Part shown: piece by piece, positions 48,156 to 58,787 of the stretch
Layout: every line of letters starts with the position of its first letter
How positions within the stretch are numbered: position 1 is the stretch's first letter
NCBI RefSeq assembly: GCF_009659535.1
Contig: NZ_VJZZ01000008.1
Coordinates: 250,001-314,000, forward strand
Direction: 5' to 3'
Source: Aggregicoccus sp. 17bor-14
Lineage (GTDB): Bacteria > Myxococcota > Myxococcia > Myxococcales > Myxococcaceae
DNA: 64,000 nucleotides
Position numbers and translations under genes: made by a program
Notes under the pieces: model-generated
Told to the model about the DNA's origin: nothing
Databases searched by the model: none
The model's input: only the letters and a program-made list of their open reading frames with translations

Positions 48156-48647
48156 TCAGCCCTGCGCGGGCAGCCACGCCTCGAGCAGCGCCACGGCGCG
48201 CGCGCCCACCGCGTCGGCCTGGAGGCTGCGCTCCTCCGGGTCCTCGCGGTCCGCGCTCAAGGTGAGGCGCAGGTGCTCGCGGGGCGCGGCCTCGGGCACG
48301 CGGTCCAGCCACTCCACCAGCACCGCGCCGTCCGCGCCCACCAGGTCGTGGAAGCCCGTGGCGTAGAGCTCGTCCGCGTCCGCGAGCCGGTAGAGGTCCG
48401 CGTGGTAGAGCGGCACGCGGCCCCGGTACGGATACACGATGGCGAAGGTGGGGCTCGCGACCTCGGAGCGGTCCACCTCCGCGCCCTCCGCCACTCCGCG
48501 CACGAAGTGCGTCTTGCCCGCGCCCAGGTCCCCCACCAGCCCCACGAAGTCGCCCGGCTGCAGCAGGCGCCCGAGCCGCACGCCGAGCGCGTGCGTCTGC
48601 TCGGGAGAGCCCGAGACGAGTGTGCGCGAGCGCGTGGGGAGCGTCAT
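48156..48647 (-). CDS. tsaE: tRNA threonylcarbamoyladenosine biosynthesis ATPase TsaE
   Basis: A 163-residue P-loop protein with Walker A GDLGAGKT at 39-46, SPTFAIVYPYRG (about 65-76) and HADLYRLADADEL, all family signatures. It is required with TsaB, TsaC and TsaD for t6A37 modification of ANN-reading tRNAs. It overlaps nnr by four bases and is the last gene of the minus-strand housekeeping block. Confidence 0.95.
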   Translation of the reverse strand: MTLPTRSRTLVSGSPEQTHALGVRLGRLLQPGDFVGLVGDLGAGKTHFVRGVAEGAEVDRSEVASPTFAIVYPYRGRVPLYHADLYRLADADELYATGFHDLVGADGAVLVEWLDRVPEAAPREHLRLTLSADREDPEERSLQADAVGARAVALLEAWLPAQG

Positions 48648-50173
48648 CGCTGCCACCCCACCCAGAGCTCGCACAGCCCCTCGAGCAGGTCGCGCGCGAG
48701 CAGCCCCGCCTGTCCCCGGCGTCGAGCCGCGAGGTCTCCCGCGGCCCCGTGCGCGTACACCGCGGCCCACGCGGCGACCGCGGGCTCGAGCCCCTGCGCG
48801 AGCAGCGCGCCGGTGAGGCCCGAGAGCACGTCCCCTGCCCCGCCGGTGGCCATGCCGGCGTTGCCGGTGGGGTTCACGTACACGCGCCCGTCCGCGAGCG
48901 CGGTGAGGGTGCGCGAGCCCTTGAGCACCAGGGTGACGCCGTGCGCGCGCGCGAAGTCCCGCGCCACCTGCACGCGCGCCGCCTGCACCTGCTTCGTGGG
49001 CTGCCCACACAGGCGCGCCATCTCGCCCGGGTGCGGGGTGAGCACCAGCGGCCCCTTCGCGCGCGCGAGCACGGAGAGATCCTCGGAGACGGCGTTGAGC
49101 GCGTCTGCATCCAGCAGCGCGGGCGCCTCCACGCGCGAGAGCAGCTCGCCGAGCAGCGCCGCGGTCCCGGGCCCGCGCGGTAAGCCCGGCCCCAGCACCA
49201 GCGCATCCTTGCCCTCGGCCGCCGCGAGCAGCGCGTCCAGGTGCTCGGGCCCCAGCGCCGCCCCCGCCGGCAGCGGCACGCCCATCAGCTCGGGCGCGTG
49301 CGCGAGCACCGCGTCCAGCGCGTCCGCCGGCGTGGCCACGGTGACGAGGCCCGCGCCCCCGCGCAGCGCCCCCTGGCCCGAGAGCGCGGCAGCCCCCGAC
49401 TTGCCCCGGCTGCCCGCCACCACCAGCACGTGGCCGAAGGTGCCCTTGTGCGTGTCCGCCTCGCGCGCCGGGAAGGCCGCGAGCACGTCCGCGGCCTCCA
49501 CCAGGTGCGCGCTCTCTCCGGCGAGGCGCTCGAGCACGCCCGCGGGCAGCCCGATGTCCGCGACCGAGAGCTCGCCGGAGCGCGCTGCCCCCGGCTGCAG
49601 CACCTGTCCCAGCTTCGCGGCGCCGAAGGCCACCGTGAGGTCCGCCTGCACGCAGGGCTCGAAGGCCTGGCCCGAGTCGCTGTGCAGCCCGCTGGGCAGG
49701 TCCGCGCTGACCACCTTCGCCCCGGCCTCGCGCTGGCGCTCGAGCCAGCGGATGGCCTCGGCGAAGGGGCCCTCCGGAGCGCGGCTCAAGCCCGTGCCCA
49801 GCAGCGCGTCCACCGCGACGTCCCCCTCGCGGAGCGGCGCGAGCGCCTCGAGCGCGAGCGCCTCGCCCCCGGCGCCCTCGAGCACCTCGAGGTTGCGCGC
49901 GGCCTCGGCGGAGAGCCGCGCGCGCTCCCCCACCAGCGCGAGCTCGGCGCGCACGCCGCCGGCGAGCAGCAGGCGCGCGGCCACCCACCCGTCGCCGCCG
50001 TTGTTGCCGGGACCGCAGAGCAGCGCCACGCGGCCGCCGGGGCGCAGCAGGCCGCGCACCGCCTCGGCGAGCGCGCGGCCGGCGCTCTCCATCAAGAGTG
50101 CACTGGAGACGCCGAGCGCCGCGGCGCGCCCCTCCGCCTCGCGCATCTGGGCCGCAGTGAGCACCGGCTTCAT
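48644..50173 (-). CDS. nnr: bifunctional NAD(P)H-hydrate epimerase / ADP-dependent dehydratase
   Basis: A 509-residue fusion that repairs damaged NAD(P)H hydrates. Residues 1-210 are the epimerase (YjeF_N), with CGPGNNGGDGWVAARLL (about 53-69) and DALLGTGLSR. Residues 225-509 are the dehydratase, with GSRGKSGAAALSG, TPHPGEMARL and the ATP-site GMATGGAGDVLSG (about 440-452). The arrangement matches E. coli nnr. It overlaps tsaE by four bases and begins three bases after acpS stops. Confidence 0.95.
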   Translation of the reverse strand: MKPVLTAAQMREAEGRAAALGVSSALLMESAGRALAEAVRGLLRPGGRVALLCGPGNNGGDGWVAARLLLAGGVRAELALVGERARLSAEAARNLEVLEGAGGEALALEALAPLREGDVAVDALLGTGLSRAPEGPFAEAIRWLERQREAGAKVVSADLPSGLHSDSGQAFEPCVQADLTVAFGAAKLGQVLQPGAARSGELSVADIGLPAGVLERLAGESAHLVEAADVLAAFPAREADTHKGTFGHVLVVAGSRGKSGAAALSGQGALRGGAGLVTVATPADALDAVLAHAPELMGVPLPAGAALGPEHLDALLAAAEGKDALVLGPGLPRGPGTAALLGELLSRVEAPALLDADALNAVSEDLSVLARAKGPLVLTPHPGEMARLCGQPTKQVQAARVQVARDFARAHGVTLVLKGSRTLTALADGRVYVNPTGNAGMATGGAGDVLSGLTGALLAQGLEPAVAAWAAVYAHGAAGDLAARRRGQAGLLARDLLEGLCELWVGWQR

Positions 50174-50176
50174 GGC

Positions 50177-50563
50177 TCAGCCCTCCCCGGGAAGCTGCTG
50201 CAACACCACCGTGGCCGCGGCGACGCCCGCGTCGTGCGTGAGCGAGAGCAGCGCGCCCAGGCGCCGCTCGGCCATCACCCGCGCGGCCACCCCCGTCAGC
50301 ACGAAGCCCGGCGCTCCGCCTGCGCGCACGACCTCCATGTCCCGCCAGCGGATGCCGGGCGGAGCCCCGAGCGCCTTGACCAGGGCCTCCTTCGCGGCGA
50401 AGCGCGCGGCGTAGGCGCCCGCGGCGTCCGCGCGCGCGCTGCACAGGGCGCGCTCCGCGTCCGTGTAGACGCGCTCGAGGAAGCGCTCGGCGCGCGGACC
50501 CTCGAGGATCTTGCGCATGCGCTCGATGGAGCAGATGTCCAGGCCGAGGCCGACGACTGCCAT
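50177..50563 (-). CDS. acpS: holo-[acyl-carrier-protein] synthase
   Basis: A 128-residue enzyme that attaches phosphopantetheine to acyl carrier protein. It has GLGLDICSIERM with Mg-binding Asp9, and the helix ARFAAKEALVKALG with Glu58, both hallmarks. Length is normal. It lies four bases after pdxJ and three before nnr. Confidence 0.95.
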   Translation of the reverse strand: MAVVGLGLDICSIERMRKILEGPRAERFLERVYTDAERALCSARADAAGAYAARFAAKEALVKALGAPPGIRWRDMEVVRAGGAPGFVLTGVAARVMAERRLGALLSLTHDAGVAAATVVLQQLPGEG

Positions 50564-50567
50564 GGGC

Positions 50568-51293
50568 TCACCCCGGGTGGTTCATCAGCTCGAGCATCTC
50601 GCGCACCGCGCGCTCGAAGCCCACCAGCACCGCGCGCGCCACGATGGCGTGGCCGATGTTCAGCTCGTCGATCTCGGCGATGCGCGCGATGGGGCGCACG
50701 TTGTCGTAGTTGAGCCCGTGGCCTGCCGCCACGCCCATCCCCAGCTTCGCCGCGCTCTTGGCCGCATCCACGATGCGGGCGAGCTCGCGGGCGCGCTCCT
50801 TCTCGTTGCGCGCCTCGCAGTAGCGCCCCGTGTGCAGCTCGATGCGGTCCGCGTTCACCTTGTGGCAGGCGCGCACCTGGTCGAGGTCCGGGTCCACGAA
50901 GAGCGAGACGGAGATCTCCCCGTCCTTGAGGTTCTTGATGATGCGGGCAATCGCATCGCGCTGGCCCGCCACCTCGAGCCCGCCCTCGGTGGTGAGCTCC
51001 TCGCGCCGCTCGGGCACCAGCGTCACCACGTCCGGCTTGTGCTCGTAGGCGATCTTCACCATCTCCGGGGTGGCCGCCATCTCGAGGTTGAGCAGCGTCT
51101 GCACCGTCTCGCGCAGCACGCGCAGATCGCGGTCCTGGATGTGGCGGCGGTCCTCGCGCAGGTGGATGGTGATCTGCCCCGCCCCGGCCAGCTCTGCCAT
51201 GGCGGCCGCCGTCACCGGATCCGGATACGTGGTGCGGCGCGCCTGCCGCAGCGTCGCCACGTGGTCCACGTTGACACCCAGTCGCTGTCCCAT
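50568..51293 (-). CDS. pdxJ: pyridoxine 5'-phosphate synthase
   Basis: A 241-residue barrel starting [19 protein letters not shown], with [16 protein letters not shown] (about 40-55), [27 protein letters not shown] and HGLNYDN. It condenses amino-acetone phosphate with deoxyxylulose phosphate to give vitamin B6. It sits 88 bases after glmM; a GC-rich hairpin without a U tract lies between. Confidence 0.96.
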   Translation of the reverse strand: MGQRLGVNVDHVATLRQARRTTYPDPVTAAAMAELAGAGQITIHLREDRRHIQDRDLRVLRETVQTLLNLEMAATPEMVKIAYEHKPDVVTLVPERREELTTEGGLEVAGQRDAIARIIKNLKDGEISVSLFVDPDLDQVRACHKVNADRIELHTGRYCEARNEKERARELARIVDAAKSAAKLGMGVAAGHGLNYDNVRPIARIAEIDELNIGHAIVARAVLVGFERAVREMLELMNHPG

Positions 51294-51381
51294 ACGCCCT
51301 GCTCTCCCTGTGAACGGAGCCCGGGCGAGGAGGGCCCGCGCCCGAGCCCCCTTCTATTGGGGCCCGGGGACGGGAAGTCAA

Positions 51382-52776
51382 CTAGCGGTTGAGTGCAGAG
51401 GAGAGCGCGTCCGCGATCTCCTTCGCGTACGCCTCGTTGCGGGCCGCATCCAGGCCCTCGATCAGCACGCGCGCCTTGGGCTCGGTGCCGCTGAAGCGCA
51501 CCAGCACGCGCCCGTCGCTGCCGAGCCGCTGCTCCACGGCGCGGATGCACTTCATGACCTCGGGCAGCTCGCCCAGCTCGCGGCGCTGCTTCACCACCAC
51601 GTTGAGCAGCGTCTGCGGGACGGGCTCGAAGATGGAGGCGAGCTCGCTCAGGGGCTTGCCCTGGCGGCACATCACCGCGAGCAACTGCAGCGCGGCGAGC
51701 GTGCCGTCGCCCGTGGTGGCGTGGTCGAGGAAGAGCAGGTGCCCGCTCTGCTCGCCGCCGAGGTTGTAGCCGTTCTTGCGCATCTCCTCGACGACGTAGC
51801 GGTCGCCGACGCGGGTGCGCGCCACCTTGACGCCCCAGCGCGCCACCGCGCGCTCGAGGCCGATGTTGCTCATCACGGTGGCCACCAGCGTCTTCTTCTT
51901 CAGCTCCTTGCGCGCCACGAGCTCGCCCGTGCAGATGGCCATGATGGCGTCGCCGTCCACCACCTTGCCCTTCTCGTCCACGACGATGAGGCGGTCGGCG
52001 TCACCGTCCAGGGCGATGCCCACGTGCGCGCCGTGCTTCACCACCGCGCGCGCGAGGTTCTCCGGGTGCAGCGCGCCGCACTTGTGGTTGATGTTGCGGC
52101 CGTCCGGCTCCACGCCGAGCGTGATCACCTTGGCGCCCAGCTCGCGCAGCACCTCGGGCGCGGTCTTGTAGGCGGCGCCGTTGGCGCAGTCGACCACGAT
52201 GGTCATCCCCTCGAGCGTGAGCTCGCGGGGGAACGCGGTCTTGAGGAAGACGATGTAGCGGCCGCGCGCGTCGTCGAGGCGCTCGGCGCGGCCGATCTTG
52301 GTCGCGGTGGGCCGGATGGCATCGATGGCGCCGCTCGAGATGAGCTCCTCGATCTTCGCCTCGGTCTCGTCCGGCAGCTTGAAGCCATCGCGCCAGAAGA
52401 ACTTGATGCCGTTGTCCTGGTAGGGGTTGTGCGAGGCCGAGATGACGGCGCCCGCGTCCGCGCGCATGGACGTGGTGATGTTGGAGATGCCCGGCGTGGG
52501 CAGCGGGCCCACCAGCGCCACGTCCACGCCCATGGAGGTGATGCCGGCGGCGAGCGCCTGCTCGAGCATGTACCCGGAGAGCCGGGTGTCCTTGCCGATG
52601 ATCACCTTGTGGCGGTGCGGGCCGTTGCGGATGAGGTGCGCCAGGGCACGCCCCAGCTGCATCGCGACCTCCGCCGTCATCGGGTAGACGTTCGCGACAC
52701 CGCGCACGCCGTCCGTCCCGAAGAGCTTCTGCGAGGCCCGCTCTTCCTTCGCCGTAGCGTTCATCCTGTACGCCAT
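51382..52776 (-). CDS. glmM: phosphoglucosamine mutase
   Basis: A 464-residue alpha-D-phosphohexomutase. [13 protein letters not shown] is near the start. The phosphoserine is Ser115 ([13 protein letters not shown]). The Mg loop is DGDADR near 240, and the C-terminal phosphate loop is [11 protein letters not shown] near 435. It makes glucosamine 1-phosphate for peptidoglycan and LPS. ATG 52776 has GGGAGAG eight bases upstream; an ATG four codons later is possible. It is downstream of folP on the same strand, with 148 bases between. Confidence 0.95.
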   Translation of the reverse strand: MAYRMNATAKEERASQKLFGTDGVRGVANVYPMTAEVAMQLGRALAHLIRNGPHRHKVIIGKDTRLSGYMLEQALAAGITSMGVDVALVGPLPTPGISNITTSMRADAGAVISASHNPYQDNGIKFFWRDGFKLPDETEAKIEELISSGAIDAIRPTATKIGRAERLDDARGRYIVFLKTAFPRELTLEGMTIVVDCANGAAYKTAPEVLRELGAKVITLGVEPDGRNINHKCGALHPENLARAVVKHGAHVGIALDGDADRLIVVDEKGKVVDGDAIMAICTGELVARKELKKKTLVATVMSNIGLERAVARWGVKVARTRVGDRYVVEEMRKNGYNLGGEQSGHLLFLDHATTGDGTLAALQLLAVMCRQGKPLSELASIFEPVPQTLLNVVVKQRRELGELPEVMKCIRAVEQRLGSDGRVLVRFSGTEPKARVLIEGLDAARNEAYAKEIADALSSALNR

Positions 52777-52924
52777 ATCCGAGGCTCTCCCTTTCGCCCA
52801 GCCGACTCGTGCGGCCGGCTCACCGCGCCCATACCCCCGGGTCAGGGCGAGGCCTTCTACCCCGCCCCCCGCTCGGCGACGAAGGTAGGAACACCCGCCC
52901 GGCCGGGCAACCGGGCGCCGAGCA

Positions 52925-54196
52925 CTAGGGCGGCGGCGCCCGCTTCCCGACAGTCTCGTAGAGGGCGCCCCCCTCCTGCGCCTCGCGCAGGGCGTCCGCC
53001 ACGGCGAGCGCGTCCCGGGCCTCGGCCACGTCGTGCACCCGCACGAAGTCCGCCCCGCCCCCGGCCGCCACGGCCGCCACCGAGCCCAGCGTCGCCGCGA
53101 GCCGCTCGTCTGCCCGCTTGCGCCCGGTGAGCGCCCCGAGGAAGCCCTTGCGGCTGGTGCCCACCAGCACGCCCCGCCCCAGCGCGCGCAGCTCGGGGAG
53201 CCGGCGCAGGAGGAAGAGGTTGTGGCCCACCGTCTTGCCGAAGCCGATGCCCGGGTCCACCAGGAGCTGGCCCGGAGCCACCCCCGCGTGCTCGGCCCGC
53301 GCGAGCGCGCGCTCGAGGAAGTCGAGCACCTCCTCCACCACGTCCTCGTAGCGGGGCTGCTGCTGCATGGTGGCCGGGGTGCCCTGGAGGTGCATCACGC
53401 ACAGGGCGGCGCCGGCCTCGGCCACGGCCCGCGCGAGCGCGGGCGCGGGGGCCGGGTCCCAGGACAGCCCGCTGATGTCGTTGACCAGCACCGCGCCCGC
53501 GCGCAGCGCCTCGCGCGCGACCTGCGCCTTGGTGGTGTCCACCGAGAGCGGCACCTCGGTGCGCTCGCGCAGGGCCTGGAGGACGGGCACCACGCGCGCG
53601 CACTCCTCGTCCGCCGAGATGGGCTCGCTGCCGGGGCGCGTGGACTCGCCGCCCACGTCGAGCACGTGCGCGCCAGCCGCCGCGAGCGCGAGCCCGTGCG
53701 CCACCGCCGCCTCCGGCGCGAGGAAGCGCCCGCCGTCCGAGAAGCTGTCCGCCGTGACGTTCACCACGCCCATCACCCAGGTGCGCTCGCCCAGGGCGAA
53801 GTCGCGCGCGCCCAGGCGCAGCGGGGGCGGAGGCGAGAGCGCGTCCAGCGCCCGCTGCACCGCGGCCGCGAGCGCCTGCTGGCCGGGGGCCTCGCGCGCG
53901 GCGTCCACCAGGCGCAGCAGCTGCTCGCGCCGCCCGCTCAGCAGCGCCGTGCCGGGGCGGCGCTCCTGGTCTCCGGAGAGCGAGTCGGGAAACTCCTCGA
54001 AGCCGGGCGCGACGCTGCCCTCGCGCAGCGCCTTGAGGAAGCGGCCTTGCTCGCGCTCCAGGCCCGTGAGCAGCAGCTGCAGGTGGGGCAGCTTCTCCAG
54101 CAGGTACTCGCCGGCCGCGCGCGGGAGCCCCAGGCGCGCGAAGCCCAGCTGCAGCGTGGAGGGCGCATCGGCGCTGAGGATGCGGGCGCGGATCAT
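52925..54196 (-). CDS. folP: dihydropteroate synthase with N-terminal extension
   Basis: A 423-residue protein. The DHPS barrel starts near residue 137 ([17 protein letters not shown]). It contains [55 protein letters not shown] and a final [13 protein letters not shown], so the folate enzyme is intact. The first 135 residues, helical and without a recognised motif, are extra: typical DHPS is 270-290 residues. A terminator-like hairpin separates it from ftsH upstream. Confidence 0.94.
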   Translation of the reverse strand: MIRARILSADAPSTLQLGFARLGLPRAAGEYLLEKLPHLQLLLTGLEREQGRFLKALREGSVAPGFEEFPDSLSGDQERRPGTALLSGRREQLLRLVDAAREAPGQQALAAAVQRALDALSPPPPLRLGARDFALGERTWVMGVVNVTADSFSDGGRFLAPEAAVAHGLALAAAGAHVLDVGGESTRPGSEPISADEECARVVPVLQALRERTEVPLSVDTTKAQVAREALRAGAVLVNDISGLSWDPAPAPALARAVAEAGAALCVMHLQGTPATMQQQPRYEDVVEEVLDFLERALARAEHAGVAPGQLLVDPGIGFGKTVGHNLFLLRRLPELRALGRGVLVGTSRKGFLGALTGRKRADERLAATLGSVAAVAAGGGADFVRVHDVAEARDALAVADALREAQEGGALYETVGKRAPPP

Positions 54197-54214
54197 GGGA
54201 GCCCCATACACGAA

Positions 54215-54249
54215 GAGGCCCTCCCCGACACAGTGGCGGGAAGGGCCTC
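54215..54249 (-). terminator. hairpin between ftsH copy 2 and folP
   Basis: GAGGCCCTCCCCG can pair with CGGGAAGGGCCTC at 12 of 13 positions. It lies between the ftsH stop and the folP start and could attenuate read-through, but the following U tract is poor (TTCGTG). Confidence 0.45.
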
Positions 54250-54286
54250 CGGGAACTTCAGGCCTCGGAAGCGGGCCGGCCGGGCG

Positions 54287-56209
<1,923 letters not shown>

Positions 56210-56388
56210 GTGTCAGCTGCCCTTTCGGTGCTCGGCGGGGACTGGGCCCGGCTGGAAAGCTCCAGCGTTTCCAAGCGTTTACCCCGACGCACGACCACTC
56301 GCCTGGCGTCGGAACGTATCAGCAACAGCAAAACGCCCTCAACTATTTTGGGGGCTTCGGTCTTCCCCACCCCCAGGCGTGGCGCCGT

Positions 56389-57759
56389 CTATAACGGGGC
56401 CCCCCTGGCCGCGCCCGGGGCCGCTGGGGGCGGAAGGGCCCACAGCAGCGCCGAAGGGGCGCCCGTGAAGGCGCGGGTGGGCGGCGACCATACACCGGGA
56501 ATCCAGAGGACGCGGTCCTGGGCGTCGGCGATGACGGGGAGCTGATCGCGCAGCTCCGCCGGGACGCGCGCGTCCACCAGCAGGTCCTGCACCTTGCGCG
56601 AGCCGCCCGCGCGCTCGCCGCGGCCCACCCGCTCGCCGGGGCGGCGCGCGCGCACCGAGAGCGGCCACTGCACCGGCGCGCCCAGCGCGAGGTGCAGCGC
56701 GCGCGGGGGCGCCGCGCCCTCGCCCACGCGCCAGCCGCTGCCCGCGAGCTGCAGCGCCGCGCCGCGCGCGAGCAGCTGCGGGAGAAAGGGCTCGGGGTCG
56801 CCGGCGCGTACGCAGCGCACGCGGCCCCCCGCCGCGCGCAGCACGAGCCCGCGCGAGAGCGTGGCCTGGCCGCCGCGCGACACCGCCTCGAGCGCGCGCT
56901 CGAGCGCCGCGGCATCGAGCACCGCGCCGCTCTGGGCGAGCAGCCGCGCGAGGACGCGGCGGCGCAAGGGCAGCGCGAGCGCGCGCACGCCCACCGCATC
57001 GAGCGCGCCGTCCGCTCCGCGCAGCCGCGTCCACGCGCCCTCCGCGAGCTGCTCGAGCAGCGCCGCGTCCTCGGCGGCGAGCGCGCTGAAGCGCGCGAGC
57101 GCCGGGGCGACGTCGAAGCCCGCGGCGGCCTCGAGCGCCGGCAGCGCCGCGTGGCGCACGCGGGTGCGCAGGAAGCGCGGGTCCGCGTTCATCGGGTCCT
57201 CGTGGAAGGGCACGCCCTGCTCGGCGAGGAAGGCGCGCAGCTGCGCGCGGGTGAGCCCCAGCAGCGGACGCACGACGCGCCCGCGCGAGGGGAGGATGGC
57301 GCGCGCGCCCTGCAGGCTGCTGCCGCGCACCAGGCGCATCAGCAAGGTCTCCGCCTGCTCGGAGGCGGTGTGGCCGGTGGCGATGGCGTCCAGCGCGCGC
57401 TCGGCCCGCAGCCCCTCGAGCGCGGCGTAGCGGGCGGTGCGCGCGCGCGCCTCCAGTCCTGCCCCCAGGGCGCCCAGCGCGAGCGTGCGGGCGTGCGCAG
57501 GCAGCCCGAGGCGCTGCGCGAGCGCGAGCACGCCCTGCACCTCCGCCGAGGCCTCGGGGCGCAGGCCGTGGTCCAGCGTCGCCACCTCGAGGCGCAGTCC
57601 AAGCGGCTGGGCGAGCTGCGCCGTGCCCACGAGCAGCGCCACCGAGTCCGCGCCGCCCGACACGGCGAGCAGCAGCGAGCGGCCGAGCAGGCGCTCACGG
57701 CGGTACCCGCTCTCGAGCGCGCTCAGGACAAGTGCCGAAGGTGGGGAGGGGCGGGGCAT
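56389..57759 (-). CDS. tilS: tRNA(Ile)-lysidine synthase
   Basis: A 456-residue PP-loop ATPase. SGGADS is at 34-39, DHGLRPEA and the TGHTASEQAETLLMRL segment are near 130, and RPLLGLTRAQLRAFL follows; the C-terminal TilS domains come after about 230. It makes lysidine at the wobble position of tRNA-Ile(CAU). It starts the minus-strand block ending at tsaE; 180 bases separate it from ftsH. Confidence 0.93.
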   Translation of the reverse strand: MPRPSPPSALVLSALESGYRRERLLGRSLLLAVSGGADSVALLVGTAQLAQPLGLRLEVATLDHGLRPEASAEVQGVLALAQRLGLPAHARTLALGALGAGLEARARTARYAALEGLRAERALDAIATGHTASEQAETLLMRLVRGSSLQGARAILPSRGRVVRPLLGLTRAQLRAFLAEQGVPFHEDPMNADPRFLRTRVRHAALPALEAAAGFDVAPALARFSALAAEDAALLEQLAEGAWTRLRGADGALDAVGVRALALPLRRRVLARLLAQSGAVLDAAALERALEAVSRGGQATLSRGLVLRAAGGRVRCVRAGDPEPFLPQLLARGAALQLAGSGWRVGEGAAPPRALHLALGAPVQWPLSVRARRPGERVGRGERAGGSRKVQDLLVDARVPAELRDQLPVIADAQDRVLWIPGVWSPPTRAFTGAPSALLWALPPPAAPGAARGAPL

Positions 57760-57811
57760 GTGCGTGGCGGAATGCTGAGCAAGGTGGCGACGTTGCCCCC
57801 TCGACGATGCG

Positions 57812-57840
57812 TTGAACGCAGGGCGGCGGGTTCTTAACTT
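57812..57840 (+). promoter_or_regulatory. promoter of the candidate small RNA
   Basis: TTGAAC (57812-57817), a 17-base spacer and TAACTT (57835-57840). The predicted start is near 57847, and no protein gene follows before the terminator at 58027-58035. Confidence 0.55.
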
Positions 57841-57846
57841 TGTCCT

Positions 57847-58035
57847 GTGTCAGCCATTGACGCTGGCAGGAATGAACCGGGGGGCGATGGTGTTCACCAA
57901 CTGATTTTCAAAGGAGTTGGACCCAGGGGTCCCCCCCCTCCCCCTCTGGGTCCACGGGATCGCTGAGACACTTCTCGGCGGTCCTTCTTTCCGAGACGCC
58001 CCGGGCTGCTTCTGCGGCCCGGGGCGTTTCCTTTT
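57847..58035 (+). ncRNA. candidate small RNA with C-rich hairpin loop
   Basis: A unit of about 190 bases within the 403-base gap between tilS and the small-protein genes. It has its own promoter, a 9-base perfect hairpin (57918-57926 with 57946-57954), and a strong intrinsic terminator (57996-58006 with 58017-58027, then TTTCCTTTT). The first hairpin carries a 19-base loop of almost only C, with a T in the middle. The loop is complementary to Shine-Dalgarno sequences, as in C-rich-loop regulatory RNAs. The genes that follow have a separate promoter, so this looks like an independent transcript. It also holds a 10-codon ORF (57872-57904) preceded by GGCAGGA, so a leader/attenuator is the alternative. 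Confidence 0.5.
57996..58035 (+). terminator. intrinsic terminator of the candidate small RNA
   Basis: An 11-base perfect stem (ACGCCCCGGGC with GCCCGGGGCGT), a 10-base loop, and TTTCCTTTT. Confidence 0.9.
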
Positions 58036-58080
58036 GCGCGTCTCGCATGTGGGGTGGACGGCGGGCGGGTACCGAAACCG

Positions 58081-58109
58081 TTGACCCGTGGGTACGTCTG
58101 TCAGATAAC
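58081..58109 (+). promoter_or_regulatory. promoter of the tandem small-protein genes
   Basis: TTGACC (58081-58086), a 17-base spacer and GATAAC (58104-58109). The predicted start is near 58116, giving a leader of about 47 bases with GGAG eight bases before ATG 58163. Confidence 0.6.
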
Positions 58110-58162
58110 CCAGGGTCAGTTGTCTTGGTTGTCCCCCTCGCAGCCGCTCCGGAGCTCTTGGT

Positions 58163-58372
58163 ATGGCAGGTACCGACAAGCGCAAGCAGTCATTGTACTT
58201 CCCCGAGGAGATGCTGAAGGAGATCCAGGAAGAGGCGAATCGCCAGGATCGCTCGCTCTCGTGGGTAGTGCAGCAGGCGTGGAAGATCGCGCGCGAGCGC
58301 ATCAAGTCCTTCCCCGCGGTGAATGACGTGACGGGCGACGAGCGCACCGATCCGCGCGAGGAAAGGACCTAG
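58163..58372 (+). CDS. small ribbon-helix-helix-like protein, first copy
   Basis: A 69-residue protein. The core KQSLYFPEEMLKEIQEEANR (a beta strand and a helix) followed by QDRSLSWVVQQAWKIARERI has the ribbon-helix-helix plan of MetJ/Arc-type dimeric DNA-binding proteins, in which S-L-S-W-V-V-Q-x-A-W is the second helix. I recall a small-protein family of this kind in myxobacteria but cannot confirm its identifier. It is followed eight bases later by a paralogue. Confidence 0.8.
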   Translation: MAGTDKRKQSLYFPEEMLKEIQEEANRQDRSLSWVVQQAWKIARERIKSFPAVNDVTGDERTDPREERT

Positions 58373-58380
58373 CGCTCACC

Positions 58381-58611
58381 ATGTCCACCACGGACCACCG
58401 CAAGCAGTCGCTCTACTTCCCCGAGGACATGCTCGAGGAGATCCAGCGCGAGGCCGTCCGCCAGGACCGGTCCATCTCCTGGATCGTGCAGCAGTCGTGG
58501 AAGGTGGCCCGGGGAGACATCCGCCGCATGCCGTCGGTGAATGACGTGCTCGGCAACTTCCCTTCGGGCCCGGCAGTCGCCGTGCCCGCGAGCGAGCCGA
58601 AGTCGTCGTAG
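58381..58611 (+). CDS. small ribbon-helix-helix-like protein, second copy
   Basis: A 76-residue paralogue of the preceding protein: KQSLYFPEDMLEEIQREAVR and QDRSISWIVQQSWKVAR align without gaps (about 60-65% identity in the core). A more divergent tail ends PSGPAVAVPASEPKSS. The pair could form homo- or heterodimers. Same operon. Confidence 0.8.
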   Translation: MSTTDHRKQSLYFPEDMLEEIQREAVRQDRSISWIVQQSWKVARGDIRRMPSVNDVLGNFPSGPAVAVPASEPKSS

Positions 58612-58680
58612 CGCCGGCGCAGCAGTTCCCGCCGTAACGCCGTACCCGCTGTCCCGGCTGCGTGCCCTTCTGGAGGCGCC

Positions 58681-58747
58681 GGCCGGGCAGCGTGCTTCTC
58701 GCTCCCGTGCATGCATGGAGCACGTGCGCGGCGCCGGCCGTTTTTTT
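58681..58747 (+). terminator. terminator-like hairpin after the small-protein genes
   Basis: GGCCGG near 58681 can pair with CCGGCC ending at 58739, around an inner CGTGC/GCACG hairpin, with seven T residues (58741-58747) directly after. Loop structure is not ideal. Confidence 0.5.
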
Positions 58748-58787
58748 GCCGGTGCTGTGGGTGCGTGCGAGCTTTCGCCGCCACCCC

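Noticed and set aside
51294-51381. A GC-rich hairpin between glmM and pdxJ as a terminator.
   Set aside because: It depends on wobble pairs and has no U tract; probably chance in GC-rich DNA.
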